From Candidatus Gerdarchaeota archaeon (GTDB lineage: Archaea > Asgardarchaeota > Heimdallarchaeia > JABLTI01), in NCBI GenBank assembly GCA_016840905.1, contig JAEORM010000161.1, positions 1-24,747 on the forward strand: a DNA stretch of 24,747 nt, in the 5' to 3' direction. The number at the start of each line of letters is the position of its first letter. Positions within the stretch are counted from its first letter, which is position 1. The notes under the pieces were generated by a model. The model did no database searches, was not told the origin of the DNA, and saw nothing but the letters and a program-made list of their open reading frames with translations. The translations under genes and the position numbers were made by a program. Shown here piece after piece: positions 14,983-22,957 of the stretch.

Positions 14983-15660
14983 TTAGACTTCACTAATTAC
15001 AATCGATCGAAGTACATCAGAAGCATCCTCAGCAGAGTTAGCTGCTTTTTCGATATCTCTCATTGCATGATCAAAAATAACTAACCCAGCAAAATTATCT
15101 GAAACCTTTTGATAATCAAAATATTGATATTTCAATTTTGAATAAAGTCCATCAACTTGATGTTCGAGAAAGCTAATTTCAGTGGTAAGATCAATTGTTT
15201 TTTGAATATCTTTTCTATAAATAGCTAATGCTTCTCCAAGCTTTTGTGTGCACATGTAAATTAATTCACAAGCTTTAGCCACTGTTTTAAAAATATCATC
15301 AGGTAATTTGATTTTGTGAAGAATTAACATATTTTCAGCTGCTCTTTTAGCATAATTGGCGATTTCATCAGCTCGTTTGATAAAAGTTAAGATATTCGAT
15401 CGAAGTTTTGATTTTAATGCTCCTTTGGTCAATTCGAGCCACATTTCTGCTAATAATCGATCAGCAGTATTTTCTTCTGCTCCAGTTATGCCTACCTCTC
15501 GATCTAATCCTGCAAAATCTCCTTTCCTCCAAGCGGCAACTGCATTCATCAATGATTTTGCTGCAAGCTGTATGCGACCAATATGCTCTTCCATTTTTTT
15601 CTGAATTTCTTCTTCAGCTCTTTTTCTTAGAAAGCCACTTATTCTCAAGTCAAACACCAA
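14983..15660 (-). CDS. DUF47 (PhoU-like) phosphate transport regulator
   Basis: This 225-residue all-helical protein belongs to the DUF47/TIGR00153 group, which is related to PhoU and usually encoded next to PiT permeases. Conserved acidic helices include IKRADEIANYAKRAAENM and DHAMRDIEKAANSAEDASDVLRS, which carry the metal-cluster type Glu/Asp residues. It starts at TTG 15660 or GTG 15657. The promoter of the operon must lie in 15661-15780, where no single box stands out. It probably modulates the permease from the cytosol; direct evidence for that exists only for some family members. Confidence 0.85.
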   Translation of the reverse strand: MVFDLRISGFLRKRAEEEIQKKMEEHIGRIQLAAKSLMNAVAAWRKGDFAGLDREVGITGAEENTADRLLAEMWLELTKGALKSKLRSNILTFIKRADEIANYAKRAAENMLILHKIKLPDDIFKTVAKACELIYMCTQKLGEALAIYRKDIQKTIDLTTEISFLEHQVDGLYSKLKYQYFDYQKVSDNFAGLVIFDHAMRDIEKAANSAEDASDVLRSIVISEV

Positions 15661-15782
15661 TTTATTATTTGTCTATTTTGGATACTAGCTTCTACTACAA
15701 AGGAATCAAAATAAAAACCTTACGAGATAGTAATCAAATTCATTTTTTAAAATACCTAAAAAAAAGCATTAATTCTAAAATC

Positions 15783-15797
15783 AAAAAAAGAAAAAAA
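15783..15797 (-). terminator. T-run terminator of the YiiX-like gene
   Basis: On the minus strand seven T, a C and seven T begin about 4 bases after the stop at 15802-15804. No hairpin precedes it, so this looks like the ordinary archaeal oligo-T terminator. Confidence 0.6.
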
Positions 15798-15801
15798 GGA
15801 A

Positions 15802-17037
15802 TCATAGTCCGTTTGGACTAGTTCCTATAGGTGATGTTGAAATACAAAATTCTATACAGTATCTACAATCTCCAGCATCCCAGTAATTCCACCACCACCA
15901 ACCTGCATTGGCAAAATCTAACATGGAATTAGACCACCAATTAAAGATTGGATACTGATCATCAACATCAGGCCATGAATCATCTTCCCAAGCTTGAACA
16001 TTGATTTTCAAAGGATGCGTTTTTGGTATGAGGACACTTGCCATTGTTTTCTTCCAGTAAACATATCCTGCGCCATCACGACTTACAGTACCGTAGAAAT
16101 CATTAGTAACATACCCAGAACCACCGTAACCATCACCGACATACCATTTCATGTACATTTCACCAGCACCTTTTGGCCAAGGATCATAATCGTTTTCATA
16201 ATAAACTCCTACTAAGTTTATTTCTACATAGTAGCAATCTGATGCACTCCAATCACTGGTAATTACCACATAGGTGTCACCATCTTCATACAAGTCAGAG
16301 GGAGATACACCATAAGCTGTTTCCCAAGACCAACTATTACCATCAGGATCAAGATCAATACCAAAAAGATCTTTGTAGGCAGCCCAAGCAAGTTCTGAAC
16401 AGTACCAGCCATCAATACCTGAAATACTGTTAGTACTATCAATTTGCTTATCAAGCCAACCCCAATCATAGTCAGGTCCAATTGGGTACCCATCGGTACC
16501 ACCTTCTAATTTAGATTTACACCAATCAACTGCTTGCTGTCTTTGAGCATTCGTTACTCCAGAAACTCGTAAAGCGACAGCATTATCAGCATGCTCATTA
16601 ACTCCTTCTAACCAAGTTGAATACCCTAATCCATTTCCAGCATTATCACTTTTTGTAGAATGAATTACGTATGGAGTGCCAACTGACATCCAAACATGTT
16701 GATCCCTATCCCAAATAAGTTCTCCAGCTTGCACAAAACCAGCAAATATTTCTGTATGGGAAAATTCTCCTGGTATGAGATAATCAAAGAATGTATCTGG
16801 TGTTCCTAAAAGAATAATATCTCCTGGAACTAAACCATTGTATGAGAGTGAATTCTTACCATCATCTGCAAATTTTACTTCTGTATCTGATGATTGATCG
16901 ATAATATAGGTAGAATTTCGATATAAATCGGTAGGAATAGCACTCAAATTTCTACTTGCAGATATAGGTCCTGCAAGTACAAATATTCCACTTACAAGCG
17001 CAAAAAATATTATAGCTCGTACTTTGTCTCCTGCCAT
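15802..17037 (-). CDS. Secreted YiiX/NlpC-P60-like permuted papain-fold enzyme
   Basis: The 411-residue protein has a signal sequence (hydrophobic residues 8-22, then AGPISAS). The catalytic domain spans about 65-260 and follows the circularly permuted papain-like order. GLVPGDIILLG (68-78) is the first strand. SHTEIFAG gives His94, VIHST (124-128) is the typical second strand, and WYCSELAWAAYK (211-222) gives the nucleophile Cys213 with Glu215. This pattern fits the YiiX/C92 and LRAT-like amidases. After it comes a beta-rich domain of about 265-400 that is heavy in Trp and Tyr (WWWWNYW near 380-386, several Cys), probably for binding a surface polymer or for structure. Substrate is unknown; a cell-surface peptide, ester or amide is likely. 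The promoter region is shared with purP. Confidence 0.8.
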   Translation of the reverse strand: MAGDKVRAIIFFALVSGIFVLAGPISASRNLSAIPTDLYRNSTYIIDQSSDTEVKFADDGKNSLSYNGLVPGDIILLGTPDTFFDYLIPGEFSHTEIFAGFVQAGELIWDRDQHVWMSVGTPYVIHSTKSDNAGNGLGYSTWLEGVNEHADNAVALRVSGVTNAQRQQAVDWCKSKLEGGTDGYPIGPDYDWGWLDKQIDSTNSISGIDGWYCSELAWAAYKDLFGIDLDPDGNSWSWETAYGVSPSDLYEDGDTYVVITSDWSASDCYYVEINLVGVYYENDYDPWPKGAGEMYMKWYVGDGYGGSGYVTNDFYGTVSRDGAGYVYWKKTMASVLIPKTHPLKINVQAWEDDSWPDVDDQYPIFNWWSNSMLDFANAGWWWWNYWDAGDCRYCIEFCISTSPIGTSPNGL

Positions 17038-17050
17038 TTTACTATAACAC

Positions 17051-17060
17051 CCTAGCTAGG
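17051..17060. promoter_or_regulatory. Palindrome CCTAGCTAGG in the leader of the YiiX-like gene
   Basis: A perfect 10-base palindrome, GC-rich for this region, lies 14-23 bases upstream of the ATG at 17037, just before its GGGTG ribosome site. It could be an operator, or a small RNA stem that limits translation. Confidence 0.35.
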
Positions 17061-17098
17061 AATTAATCATCATTCTTTTTTCACCTTAAAAAGCATTG

Positions 17099-17120
17099 TT
17101 TTCTTTTACGTAAAAGAAAA
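17099..17120. promoter_or_regulatory. Perfect 22-base palindrome in the YiiX/purP divergent region
   Basis: The half-site TTTTCTTTTAC (17099-17109) is followed directly by its exact reverse complement (17110-17120), centred on ACGT. It lies about 60-85 bases from the YiiX-like start and about 90-105 from purP. A TATA-like TTTTTTATAGG at 17153-17163 would serve purP. A dimeric regulator binding site is the likely meaning. Confidence 0.5.
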
Positions 17121-17205
17121 AATTACTGACAAAAATCTGATTCCTACCATAATTTTTTATAGGAACTTTTTTCAGTCTTTTCATATCATCATTAGATGTG
17201 AGATT

Positions 17206-18213
17206 ATGAAATCTAAAGCAGCTATAGCAACCACAAGTTCTCATTCAGCTTTTTACAACATCATTCCTGGTGCACTAGAAGAAGGAGTAGATGTTTATGC
17301 CGTTTGTTATGATCGTGATTGGGAACTTTGGTCTCAATATCCAGAATTCCTCGAAAAAATAAATATTATTCGTGTAAAACACTATAATGCTCAAGACGAG
17401 ACTGTAAAAGCATTAAATTCAATTGATCAAGATGTTATCATCGTTCCTCATGGTTCCTTTGTGCGATATCTCTCGGTGGCAAATTTGAAAGCTTTAAAGC
17501 ATCCCATTTTTGGTGGGGTAAAAATTCTTGGATATGAAGGTGATAGGAATAAAAATGTAGGAATATTAGCTGCTTCTGGGATATCCACTCCTAAAGTTTT
17601 CGAGAATAGTACTGAAATTGATAGACCAATTATGGTAAAATTGCATGGTGCAGAAGGCGGTAAAGGTTATTTCATCGCTTTTGATCAAAAAGATTTTCAG
17701 CAAAAATCAAAAGACAAGGAAGTTGATTTTATTCAAGAATACATCAGTGGTGTTTCTGTTTATGCTCATTATTTTAGTTCCCCCCTTGAAAACCGTTGTG
17801 AACTCTTGGGATTTGATCGCCGTTTAGAATCAAATGTTAATTCGCAATATCTTGCTCCTTTTGATGATCCATCATTTACAGTTGTTGGTAATGTACCAAT
17901 AGTTGTTCGTGAATCACTAGTTCCAGAATATCATCGTATGGGAAGGAATTTTGTTGAACAAACAGGTCTTGTAGGACCTTTCTGCATTGAGACTATTGTT
18001 ACCTCGGATCCTAAAATATATGCTTTCGAGTTTTCTGGTAGAATAGTTGCTGGAACAACAATTTGGGTACCGTATGGTAATACCTATGCAAATACCTTGT
18101 GGGGAGAACCAATGTATATGGGTAAGCGAATAGCTCGCGAAATAAAGAATGCTTTTACCAAGGGAAAAATTGATTTAATATCTCTTGATTCACCTAAATT
18201 AAAGGAGATCTAA
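17206..18213 (+). CDS. purP: PurP, formate-dependent FAICAR synthetase
   Basis: PurP is the archaeal ATP-grasp enzyme that uses formate and ATP to formylate AICAR to FAICAR, the penultimate step to IMP. The 335-residue protein starts with the PurP N-terminal pattern (IATTSSHSAF, 7-16) and continues with IVPHGSFVRYL (79-89), which is typical for the family. The ATP-grasp region has PIMVKLHGAEGGKGYF (141-156) with the Gly-rich loop, FIQEYISGV (175-183) and the metal-binding end FEFSGRIVAGTT (274-285). Length is close to that of known PurP proteins (about 360). A second purP follows after 5 bases. purE lies on the other strand nearby, so purine genes cluster here. Confidence 0.92.
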   Translation: MKSKAAIATTSSHSAFYNIIPGALEEGVDVYAVCYDRDWELWSQYPEFLEKINIIRVKHYNAQDETVKALNSIDQDVIIVPHGSFVRYLSVANLKALKHPIFGGVKILGYEGDRNKNVGILAASGISTPKVFENSTEIDRPIMVKLHGAEGGKGYFIAFDQKDFQQKSKDKEVDFIQEYISGVSVYAHYFSSPLENRCELLGFDRRLESNVNSQYLAPFDDPSFTVVGNVPIVVRESLVPEYHRMGRNFVEQTGLVGPFCIETIVTSDPKIYAFEFSGRIVAGTTIWVPYGNTYANTLWGEPMYMGKRIAREIKNAFTKGKIDLISLDSPKLKEI

Positions 18214-18218
18214 TACTC

Positions 18219-19481
18219 ATGATAAAAAGAGAAGAAATGCAACAATTAGTTAACGAATACAAAGGGAAACCTACCATAGTAATTTTTGGTAGCCATTCGG
18301 CTATTGAAACAGGTATTGCTTCAAAGAAAATGGGTTTGAAGAACATTGTTATTGTAAGAAAAGGAAGAGAAAGGCAATATCTTGAGGAACAAAGCCATCT
18401 TTTTGATGAAGCTCTAATTGTTGACAATTGGGATGACATGCTTAATGCTGATGTTCAGAAAAAACTCCAAGAAAGAAATGGTATACTCATTCCTAATCGT
18501 TCATTGGTTGTTTATTTGAAAGCACATAGAATTGAAGAAATCTTGGAAATACCGATTTATGGTAGCCGAACGATGCTTAAGAGTGAAGACCGAACAACAA
18601 ATGAAAAGGAATATATTGATCAATATGGCCTTTTGAAACGATCGGGAATTAGAACGCCTAAAGAAATTAGTTTGGATAATTTAGATCGAATAGGTATAGA
18701 CAAAGAAATACCAGTAGCTTTAGTAAAAGTGCAACAAGCTGATAATCCTCTTGAACGAGCATTCTTCTATATTACTTCTGAAGATGATTATTATCAGCAA
18801 GCAAAAGCAATGAAAGCAAAAGGATTGATTAATGACGAAACTTTAGCAGAAGCTCGAATTGAGGAATTTATTATCGGTCCCTATTTTAATTGTAATGGTT
18901 GGGCTTCGGGTTTAAATAAAGGACGTGTTAAACTTTACAGCCCTGAGGAAGGAATTCAATGGCGAAAACTTGATCATGATCCTTTTGAGGATCCAGTTGT
19001 TGATTGGGATTTTGTTGGTTTTGGTCAAAGATTACAAACAAATAGTAGTGGTTTTATTAATCTCCCAGCAAAAATACAACAACAAATAGGTGATAAAATA
19101 AAAATCAAGAACGAAGAAATCGGTCATACAATGGCTACTATGCGTGAATCTAAAATGGGTGAAGTTGTAGGATCAATTCCTTATTTCCTTGAAGTTGCTC
19201 AAGATATCTATCCACCAGGAATGATTGGGTTATTTGGTTTACAAGGTGCTGTTCCTATAAATGCTCAAACGAATAAACCTGATTGGGTCGTTTTTGATGT
19301 TAGCATGCGTGTTCCAGGTGATCCAGCTATTGCTGCCAGCCCTCAAATGAATAGTTTAACAATAAAATATAGACATTACTTACCTCAAGGAGTAACTCAT
19401 ATATCATCACCACTTGATTTACCAATGATTGAAATACTTCATGCATTCAAAACTGGTGAACAAGCAAAAATAGTTACATAA
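18219..19481 (+). CDS. purP: PurP paralog (second copy, divergent)
   Basis: The 420-residue protein has the same N-terminal pattern (VIFGSHSAIETG, 21-32), IPNRSLVVYL (91-100) and the PurP C-terminal active-site segment FDVSMRVPGDPAIAASP (359-375). It is longer than the first copy, with an insert around 235-330. The glycine-rich ATP loop of copy one is replaced by ALVKVQQADNPLERAFF (167-183), so nucleotide binding or activity may differ. The strong ribosome site AAGGAGATC is inside the last codons of the first purP, so the genes are cotranscribed and probably translationally coupled. Many archaea carry two purP-type genes, and only one is proven as the synthetase. This one could be a second subunit, or an enzyme for a related carboxylate or amide. 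Confidence 0.85.
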   Translation: MIKREEMQQLVNEYKGKPTIVIFGSHSAIETGIASKKMGLKNIVIVRKGRERQYLEEQSHLFDEALIVDNWDDMLNADVQKKLQERNGILIPNRSLVVYLKAHRIEEILEIPIYGSRTMLKSEDRTTNEKEYIDQYGLLKRSGIRTPKEISLDNLDRIGIDKEIPVALVKVQQADNPLERAFFYITSEDDYYQQAKAMKAKGLINDETLAEARIEEFIIGPYFNCNGWASGLNKGRVKLYSPEEGIQWRKLDHDPFEDPVVDWDFVGFGQRLQTNSSGFINLPAKIQQQIGDKIKIKNEEIGHTMATMRESKMGEVVGSIPYFLEVAQDIYPPGMIGLFGLQGAVPINAQTNKPDWVVFDVSMRVPGDPAIAASPQMNSLTIKYRHYLPQGVTHISSPLDLPMIEILHAFKTGEQAKIVT

Positions 19482-19525
19482 AACCTAAGGGAAATTACAA
19501 AAAACATCATTCAATATCTTTTCTT

Positions 19526-19564
19526 AAAAAAAAGAAAGTTTTGATGATAGAAAACTATCATCAA
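19526..19564 (-). terminator. Hairpin-plus-T-run terminator of the purE/membrane-protein operon
   Basis: Perfect 10-base arms TTGATGATAG (19541-19550) and CTATCATCAA (19555-19564) enclose four A. On the minus strand a run of eight T (complement of 19526-19533) follows after 7 bases. It is placed between convergent genes and may also stop the purP transcript. Confidence 0.7.
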
Positions 19565-19565
19565 T

Positions 19566-19587
19566 TTAGTTGAGATATTTCAACTAA
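19566..19587. terminator. Second hairpin at the same convergent boundary
   Basis: TTAGTTGA (19566-19573) and TCAACTAA (19580-19587) pair around 6 bases. The right arm includes the stop codon (19584-19586) of the minus-strand membrane protein. It makes a tandem with the hairpin at 19541-19564. Confidence 0.45.
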
Positions 19588-21521
19588 TCTTCATCTTTTT
19601 TGACATCAATAGGGATATCAGGAATCTTATATTCCTCTTCTATTTCTTCCTCTTTAATTTCCTCTTCTTCTTTTTCCTCTTCCTTGATTTCTTCGATTTG
19701 TGGAACTTCAGGTATTACTGGCATTTCTGGTTCTTTTTCTGGCTCTACAATTTCTTCTACTTCTTCAATTGTGTTTTCAGTTTTTTCTTGTTCTTTCTTT
19801 AATGCCTCTTCTACCTTGTCTTCAAGAGCTTCCAAATCAGCAATGATATTTTTTTCTTCTCTTGCTTCTTCTCTTGGTCCATGATGGAATCGCTCACGTT
19901 TGCCTATTTCTCTTGGTTCTCCTTGTCTGTCACCAGATTGACGTCTTAGTTCTCTTCTTGCTCTGAATAATTCTCTTCGAATTTCACGTAATTGTTCTTC
20001 TTTTGTTTGGATAGAAATGAGTGACAAAAGTTCTTCTTGGGTATCTCTTAAAGTATGCCAATCTTGATATCTATCAAAAGGATATTGCATTTTGACTCGT
20101 GAAACAAATCTTGAACTATCACCTTCAATCCAAGTACTCTTCGACCAAAGGCTGGTAATACGTTGTTCACCTAAGTGTTCTCTATTTCGTAGATTCCAAA
20201 GAATTCTCAATCGGTCAAAGTTTAAATGATGGATTGAAATTAAATCATTTTCATCTTTGCTTGAGAGCTCTTCCCACATTGGGATTGTGTATTCACGTGT
20301 TCTACTTCTTGACCAAACCATTAATACTATGATCATAGGTAATACAACAAAAAGAACGATATATGTTGCTGGATGTTCAATAATTGGTTGTAGTGCTGTT
20401 TCTATTGTTGTTGGGGCGAAATCAAAATAGACTAGAATGAAGAAAACATAAGCAGCAATCGTTATTGTTAATACTATGAAATCAAATATTAAATTTGAAA
20501 ATATTCGAATCATAATATTTGGTTTGATATATTCTCTGAAAGCATGCCATGATTTATCAATTAAAAATGAAGGATGTTCTTTTGCTTCATCATTTTTTTC
20601 AAAAGATAATTTCTCTTTTGGTATAAAGCTAGTCTTGTAATGGAAGTAGTCAAATTGTGCTCCATCTAACCCCCATTTATTATTTTCTTTTACTAAAAAG
20701 ATAATTAACGGAGCATAATCCATGGGATGAGAAAATCTCTCTACATAGGATTTTTCTCCACGAATAAAGAAATCTCCTCCTATAAATAAAATTACCAATC
20801 CAACAAGAAGAGATAACCAAGCACTTATGGGTATTAAAGCTACAAAACCTGTAGCACTTACTAAATCTGTAATAGCATATTCTAAAGCTGTTGTCCAAAG
20901 TAGAATCCCTGGGAAAACAAATCCCAACATACTATCGGGGACAACCTTCCAATTTTTCATACCTTTTATTGTCCGTTTGTATAATCCTTCGAACACCACC
21001 CAAATACCAAGACATATGAACATTAATCCTGTAAGTAAATATGTTAGATATGTCCAATATCCGGTTCCCTCACCAGCAGGATATTTGCTGGAAAAAAGCC
21101 AGGTGAATAAAGTCATTAAAAAGAAAGGAACACTAAAAATCCCGAATTGGAATGGGAATAATTGTCGGGTCCAAATAACTAGATATTGTAAACTTAGTTT
21201 GGTCGCTTTCTCAGGTGTATCTGCATCACCTATTATCCTAAAGAAAGATCCACCACCAATATTCCATCGGGTCAACTCAGTTTTAAGTTCTCGAGTTCGC
21301 AAGGTTAGTTTAGGTCGAAATTGTTTTTCAATTTCTAAACTTTGTTCAGTTATATCAGTGTAACCATCACAAAGATTTAGATAAACTTCTGCTCCTTCTT
21401 CAGGTCGCAATCGAAACAAAGTTTTCTTGAGAGATTCTGTTGGCCAGTCATCAAGATTATCATAGAAAACTTCTTTGAGTTCTTTTATATTACTTTCTGG
21501 TTTCTTATCTTCATCTTCCAT
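19584..21521 (-). CDS. Large unknown membrane protein with acidic coiled-coil tail
   Basis: I do not recognise this 645-residue protein. Residues 1-115 are soluble and charged. Hydrophobic segments lie at about 120-143, 155-178, 197-217, 225-253, 340-367 and 386-404, with a soluble loop of about 85 residues between the fourth and fifth. Residues 410-500 form a conserved-looking Trp-rich soluble domain (LWNLRNREHLGEQRITSLW, TWIEGDSS). Residues 500-590 are a probable coiled coil rich in Arg/Glu, and the tail 585-645 is very acidic with Pro (EPEKEPEMPVIPEVPQ). The ATG at 21521 is 7 bases after the purE stop, so it is read from the purE transcript. A scaffold or membrane-remodelling role can be imagined, but nothing proves it. 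Confidence 0.75.
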   Translation of the reverse strand: MEDEDKKPESNIKELKEVFYDNLDDWPTESLKKTLFRLRPEEGAEVYLNLCDGYTDITEQSLEIEKQFRPKLTLRTRELKTELTRWNIGGGSFFRIIGDADTPEKATKLSLQYLVIWTRQLFPFQFGIFSVPFFLMTLFTWLFSSKYPAGEGTGYWTYLTYLLTGLMFICLGIWVVFEGLYKRTIKGMKNWKVVPDSMLGFVFPGILLWTTALEYAITDLVSATGFVALIPISAWLSLLVGLVILFIGGDFFIRGEKSYVERFSHPMDYAPLIIFLVKENNKWGLDGAQFDYFHYKTSFIPKEKLSFEKNDEAKEHPSFLIDKSWHAFREYIKPNIMIRIFSNLIFDFIVLTITIAAYVFFILVYFDFAPTTIETALQPIIEHPATYIVLFVVLPMIIVLMVWSRSRTREYTIPMWEELSSKDENDLISIHHLNFDRLRILWNLRNREHLGEQRITSLWSKSTWIEGDSSRFVSRVKMQYPFDRYQDWHTLRDTQEELLSLISIQTKEEQLREIRRELFRARRELRRQSGDRQGEPREIGKRERFHHGPREEAREEKNIIADLEALEDKVEEALKKEQEKTENTIEEVEEIVEPEKEPEMPVIPEVPQIEEIKEEEKEEEEIKEEEIEEEYKIPDIPIDVKKDED

Positions 21522-21528
21522 TTTTTCT

Positions 21529-21963
21529 TTAACCTTCCAATTTTTCTCTTAATTTTACACCTAATTCATCATTATTTAATGCTAAAATCCTTGCTGCTAA
21601 ATGAGCAGCATTTTTACCATTATCGATACCAACAGTTGCTACTGGCACACCAGGAGGCATTTGCACAATTGATAATAATGCATCAAGTCCTCCTAATTTT
21701 GCTGATATGGGGACACCAATAACAACACGTTTTGTTTTACTCGCGCAAACACCAGGTAATGCTGCAGCTAATCCTGCTATTGCTATTATTATTTTAGCTG
21801 GTGTCTTTGAGAGATATTCGTCTAATTCTTTTGCATTACGATGAGCAGATAAAATTACTGCTGTGTGAGGAATCTCATATTCTTTTAAAACATCAACAGT
21901 TTTATCAACAATCTCTGCATCAGATTTAGATCCTGATATTACTACAACTACAGGTTCATTCAC
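21529..21963 (-). CDS. purE: PurE, N5-carboxyaminoimidazole ribonucleotide mutase
   Basis: PurE makes CAIR in purine synthesis, upstream of the PurP step. The 144-residue protein is complete for a single-domain PurE (about 150-170). It shows ISGSKSD (9-15), the catalytic SAHR (39-42, His41) and AGLAAALPGVCAS (63-75), which corresponds to the AAHLPG loop of bacterial class I enzymes with Ala in place of His. IGVPISAKLGGLDALLSIVQMPPGVPVATV (82-111) is the typical C-terminal block. The start is GTG at 21963. The class (mutase or carboxylase) is not certain; no purK is in the window. It is followed directly by the large membrane protein gene and preceded by the PfkB-family kinase gene, with 56 bases between. 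Confidence 0.93.
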   Translation of the reverse strand: MNEPVVVVISGSKSDAEIVDKTVDVLKEYEIPHTAVILSAHRNAKELDEYLSKTPAKIIIAIAGLAAALPGVCASKTKRVVIGVPISAKLGGLDALLSIVQMPPGVPVATVGIDNGKNAAHLAARILALNNDELGVKLREKLEG

Positions 21964-22019
21964 GGGGAATCACTTCTATATAGTTATATTTCGTATTGAT
22001 TTTTGTCTATTAATCTTTC

Positions 22020-22943
22020 TTAGTTTTTTCTCAAAAATTTCACTAAATCATGCTTAGATTTTGGTCCGCTACGAGCACCCACTTCTTGGATGCAAACAGC
22101 TGAACATCCCGCAGCAATTTTTCCTGCTTCTTTGAGTGCCTTTTCTCGAGTTATTGCATAAAGCATTCCAGCTGTAAATGCATCACCAGCACCGGTAGTA
22201 TCCACAACATTAACTGGAAATATTGGTATATTGAAAATTCCTTCACGACCAAAGAGAGTTGCACCATCTTTTCCTTTGGTAACAGCAACAATACGTTCTT
22301 TCTTTTCTTTAACAAAATTAGTTGCAACAGCATCTATCTCTTCTTCAGCACATCTGAATATTTCTGAAAATTCTTTTTTACTAGCAACTATTAATTTTGC
22401 TTGTTGGGCAAGGCGATATGCTCGGCTAGGATTTTGTGCAATAAGTGCTCCTGGACTAATCGAGAAATTTATTGGTAAATCACTTTCTAATAAGGCTTCT
22501 ATTGCTGAAACATTTCGAAGATCTGATAAGTTGACCCATTTTGCTTTTGAAAAAATATCGATGGGTAAATCTTCTGAAGTCAAAGTGTCTGCTGCACCAC
22601 TGTATGCTAGAATCATACGTTCACCTTTTTTATCAACACAAATATAACAAGAACCAGTGCCAACCTTTTCAGACATAATTAAGGTGTCTTTTATAGCTAC
22701 CCCTTCATTAAGAAGATCATTTTTGAGAATTTCACCAAAGTGATCATTACCTATTTTTCCTGAGAAAGCAGTTTTCAACCCCAAGCGGTTACAGAGTACT
22801 GCTACATTAGCTGCTGCACCACCTGGCATCATTTTGAAGTCTTGAACAAAAGATTCACCATCTTTTTGTGGAAATTCATCCACTATAGCAATCATGTCGA
22901 TTAAAACAGCACCAACAGAGATAACATCATACACTTCAATCAT
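22020..22943 (-). CDS. PfkB-family (ribokinase-type) sugar or nucleoside kinase
   Basis: The 307-residue cytosolic kinase has both family signatures. PGGAAANVAVLCNRLG (40-55) with GKIGNDHFG (62-70) lies near the substrate site. VVDTTGAGDAFTAGML (247-261) carries the catalytic base Asp254 and anion hole. The inner motif ASKKEF (187-192) has Ser in place of the common Asn. DISVGA-type N-terminus (VISVGAVLIDMIAIVDEFP) and length agree with ribokinase, adenosine kinase and related enzymes. The substrate cannot be read from sequence, but the purine neighbours favour a nucleoside or ribose. The start is supported by GAGGAAC, 8 bases before the ATG. A 19-base palindrome lies just upstream. Confidence 0.85.
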   Translation of the reverse strand: MIEVYDVISVGAVLIDMIAIVDEFPQKDGESFVQDFKMMPGGAAANVAVLCNRLGLKTAFSGKIGNDHFGEILKNDLLNEGVAIKDTLIMSEKVGTGSCYICVDKKGERMILAYSGAADTLTSEDLPIDIFSKAKWVNLSDLRNVSAIEALLESDLPINFSISPGALIAQNPSRAYRLAQQAKLIVASKKEFSEIFRCAEEEIDAVATNFVKEKKERIVAVTKGKDGATLFGREGIFNIPIFPVNVVDTTGAGDAFTAGMLYAITREKALKEAGKIAAGCSAVCIQEVGARSGPKSKHDLVKFLRKN

Positions 22944-22957
22944 GAACTGTTCCTCAC

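Noticed and set aside
15408..15821. A 137-codon plus-strand frame opposite the DUF47 gene
   Set aside because: It runs through the DUF47 start and an intergenic region and ends in the YiiX-like gene; residues are low in complexity and no ribosome site is seen.
17141..17165. Inverted repeat TTCCTA...TAGGAA upstream of purP
   Set aside because: Six-base arms with 13 bases between are common by chance in such AT-rich sequence; it overlaps the TATA-like box and may be incidental.
20827..21363. A 178-codon plus-strand frame opposite the large membrane protein
   Set aside because: It is the mirror of a real 645-residue gene. The peptide shows no domain logic, and the minus-strand gene has membrane segments and operon context.
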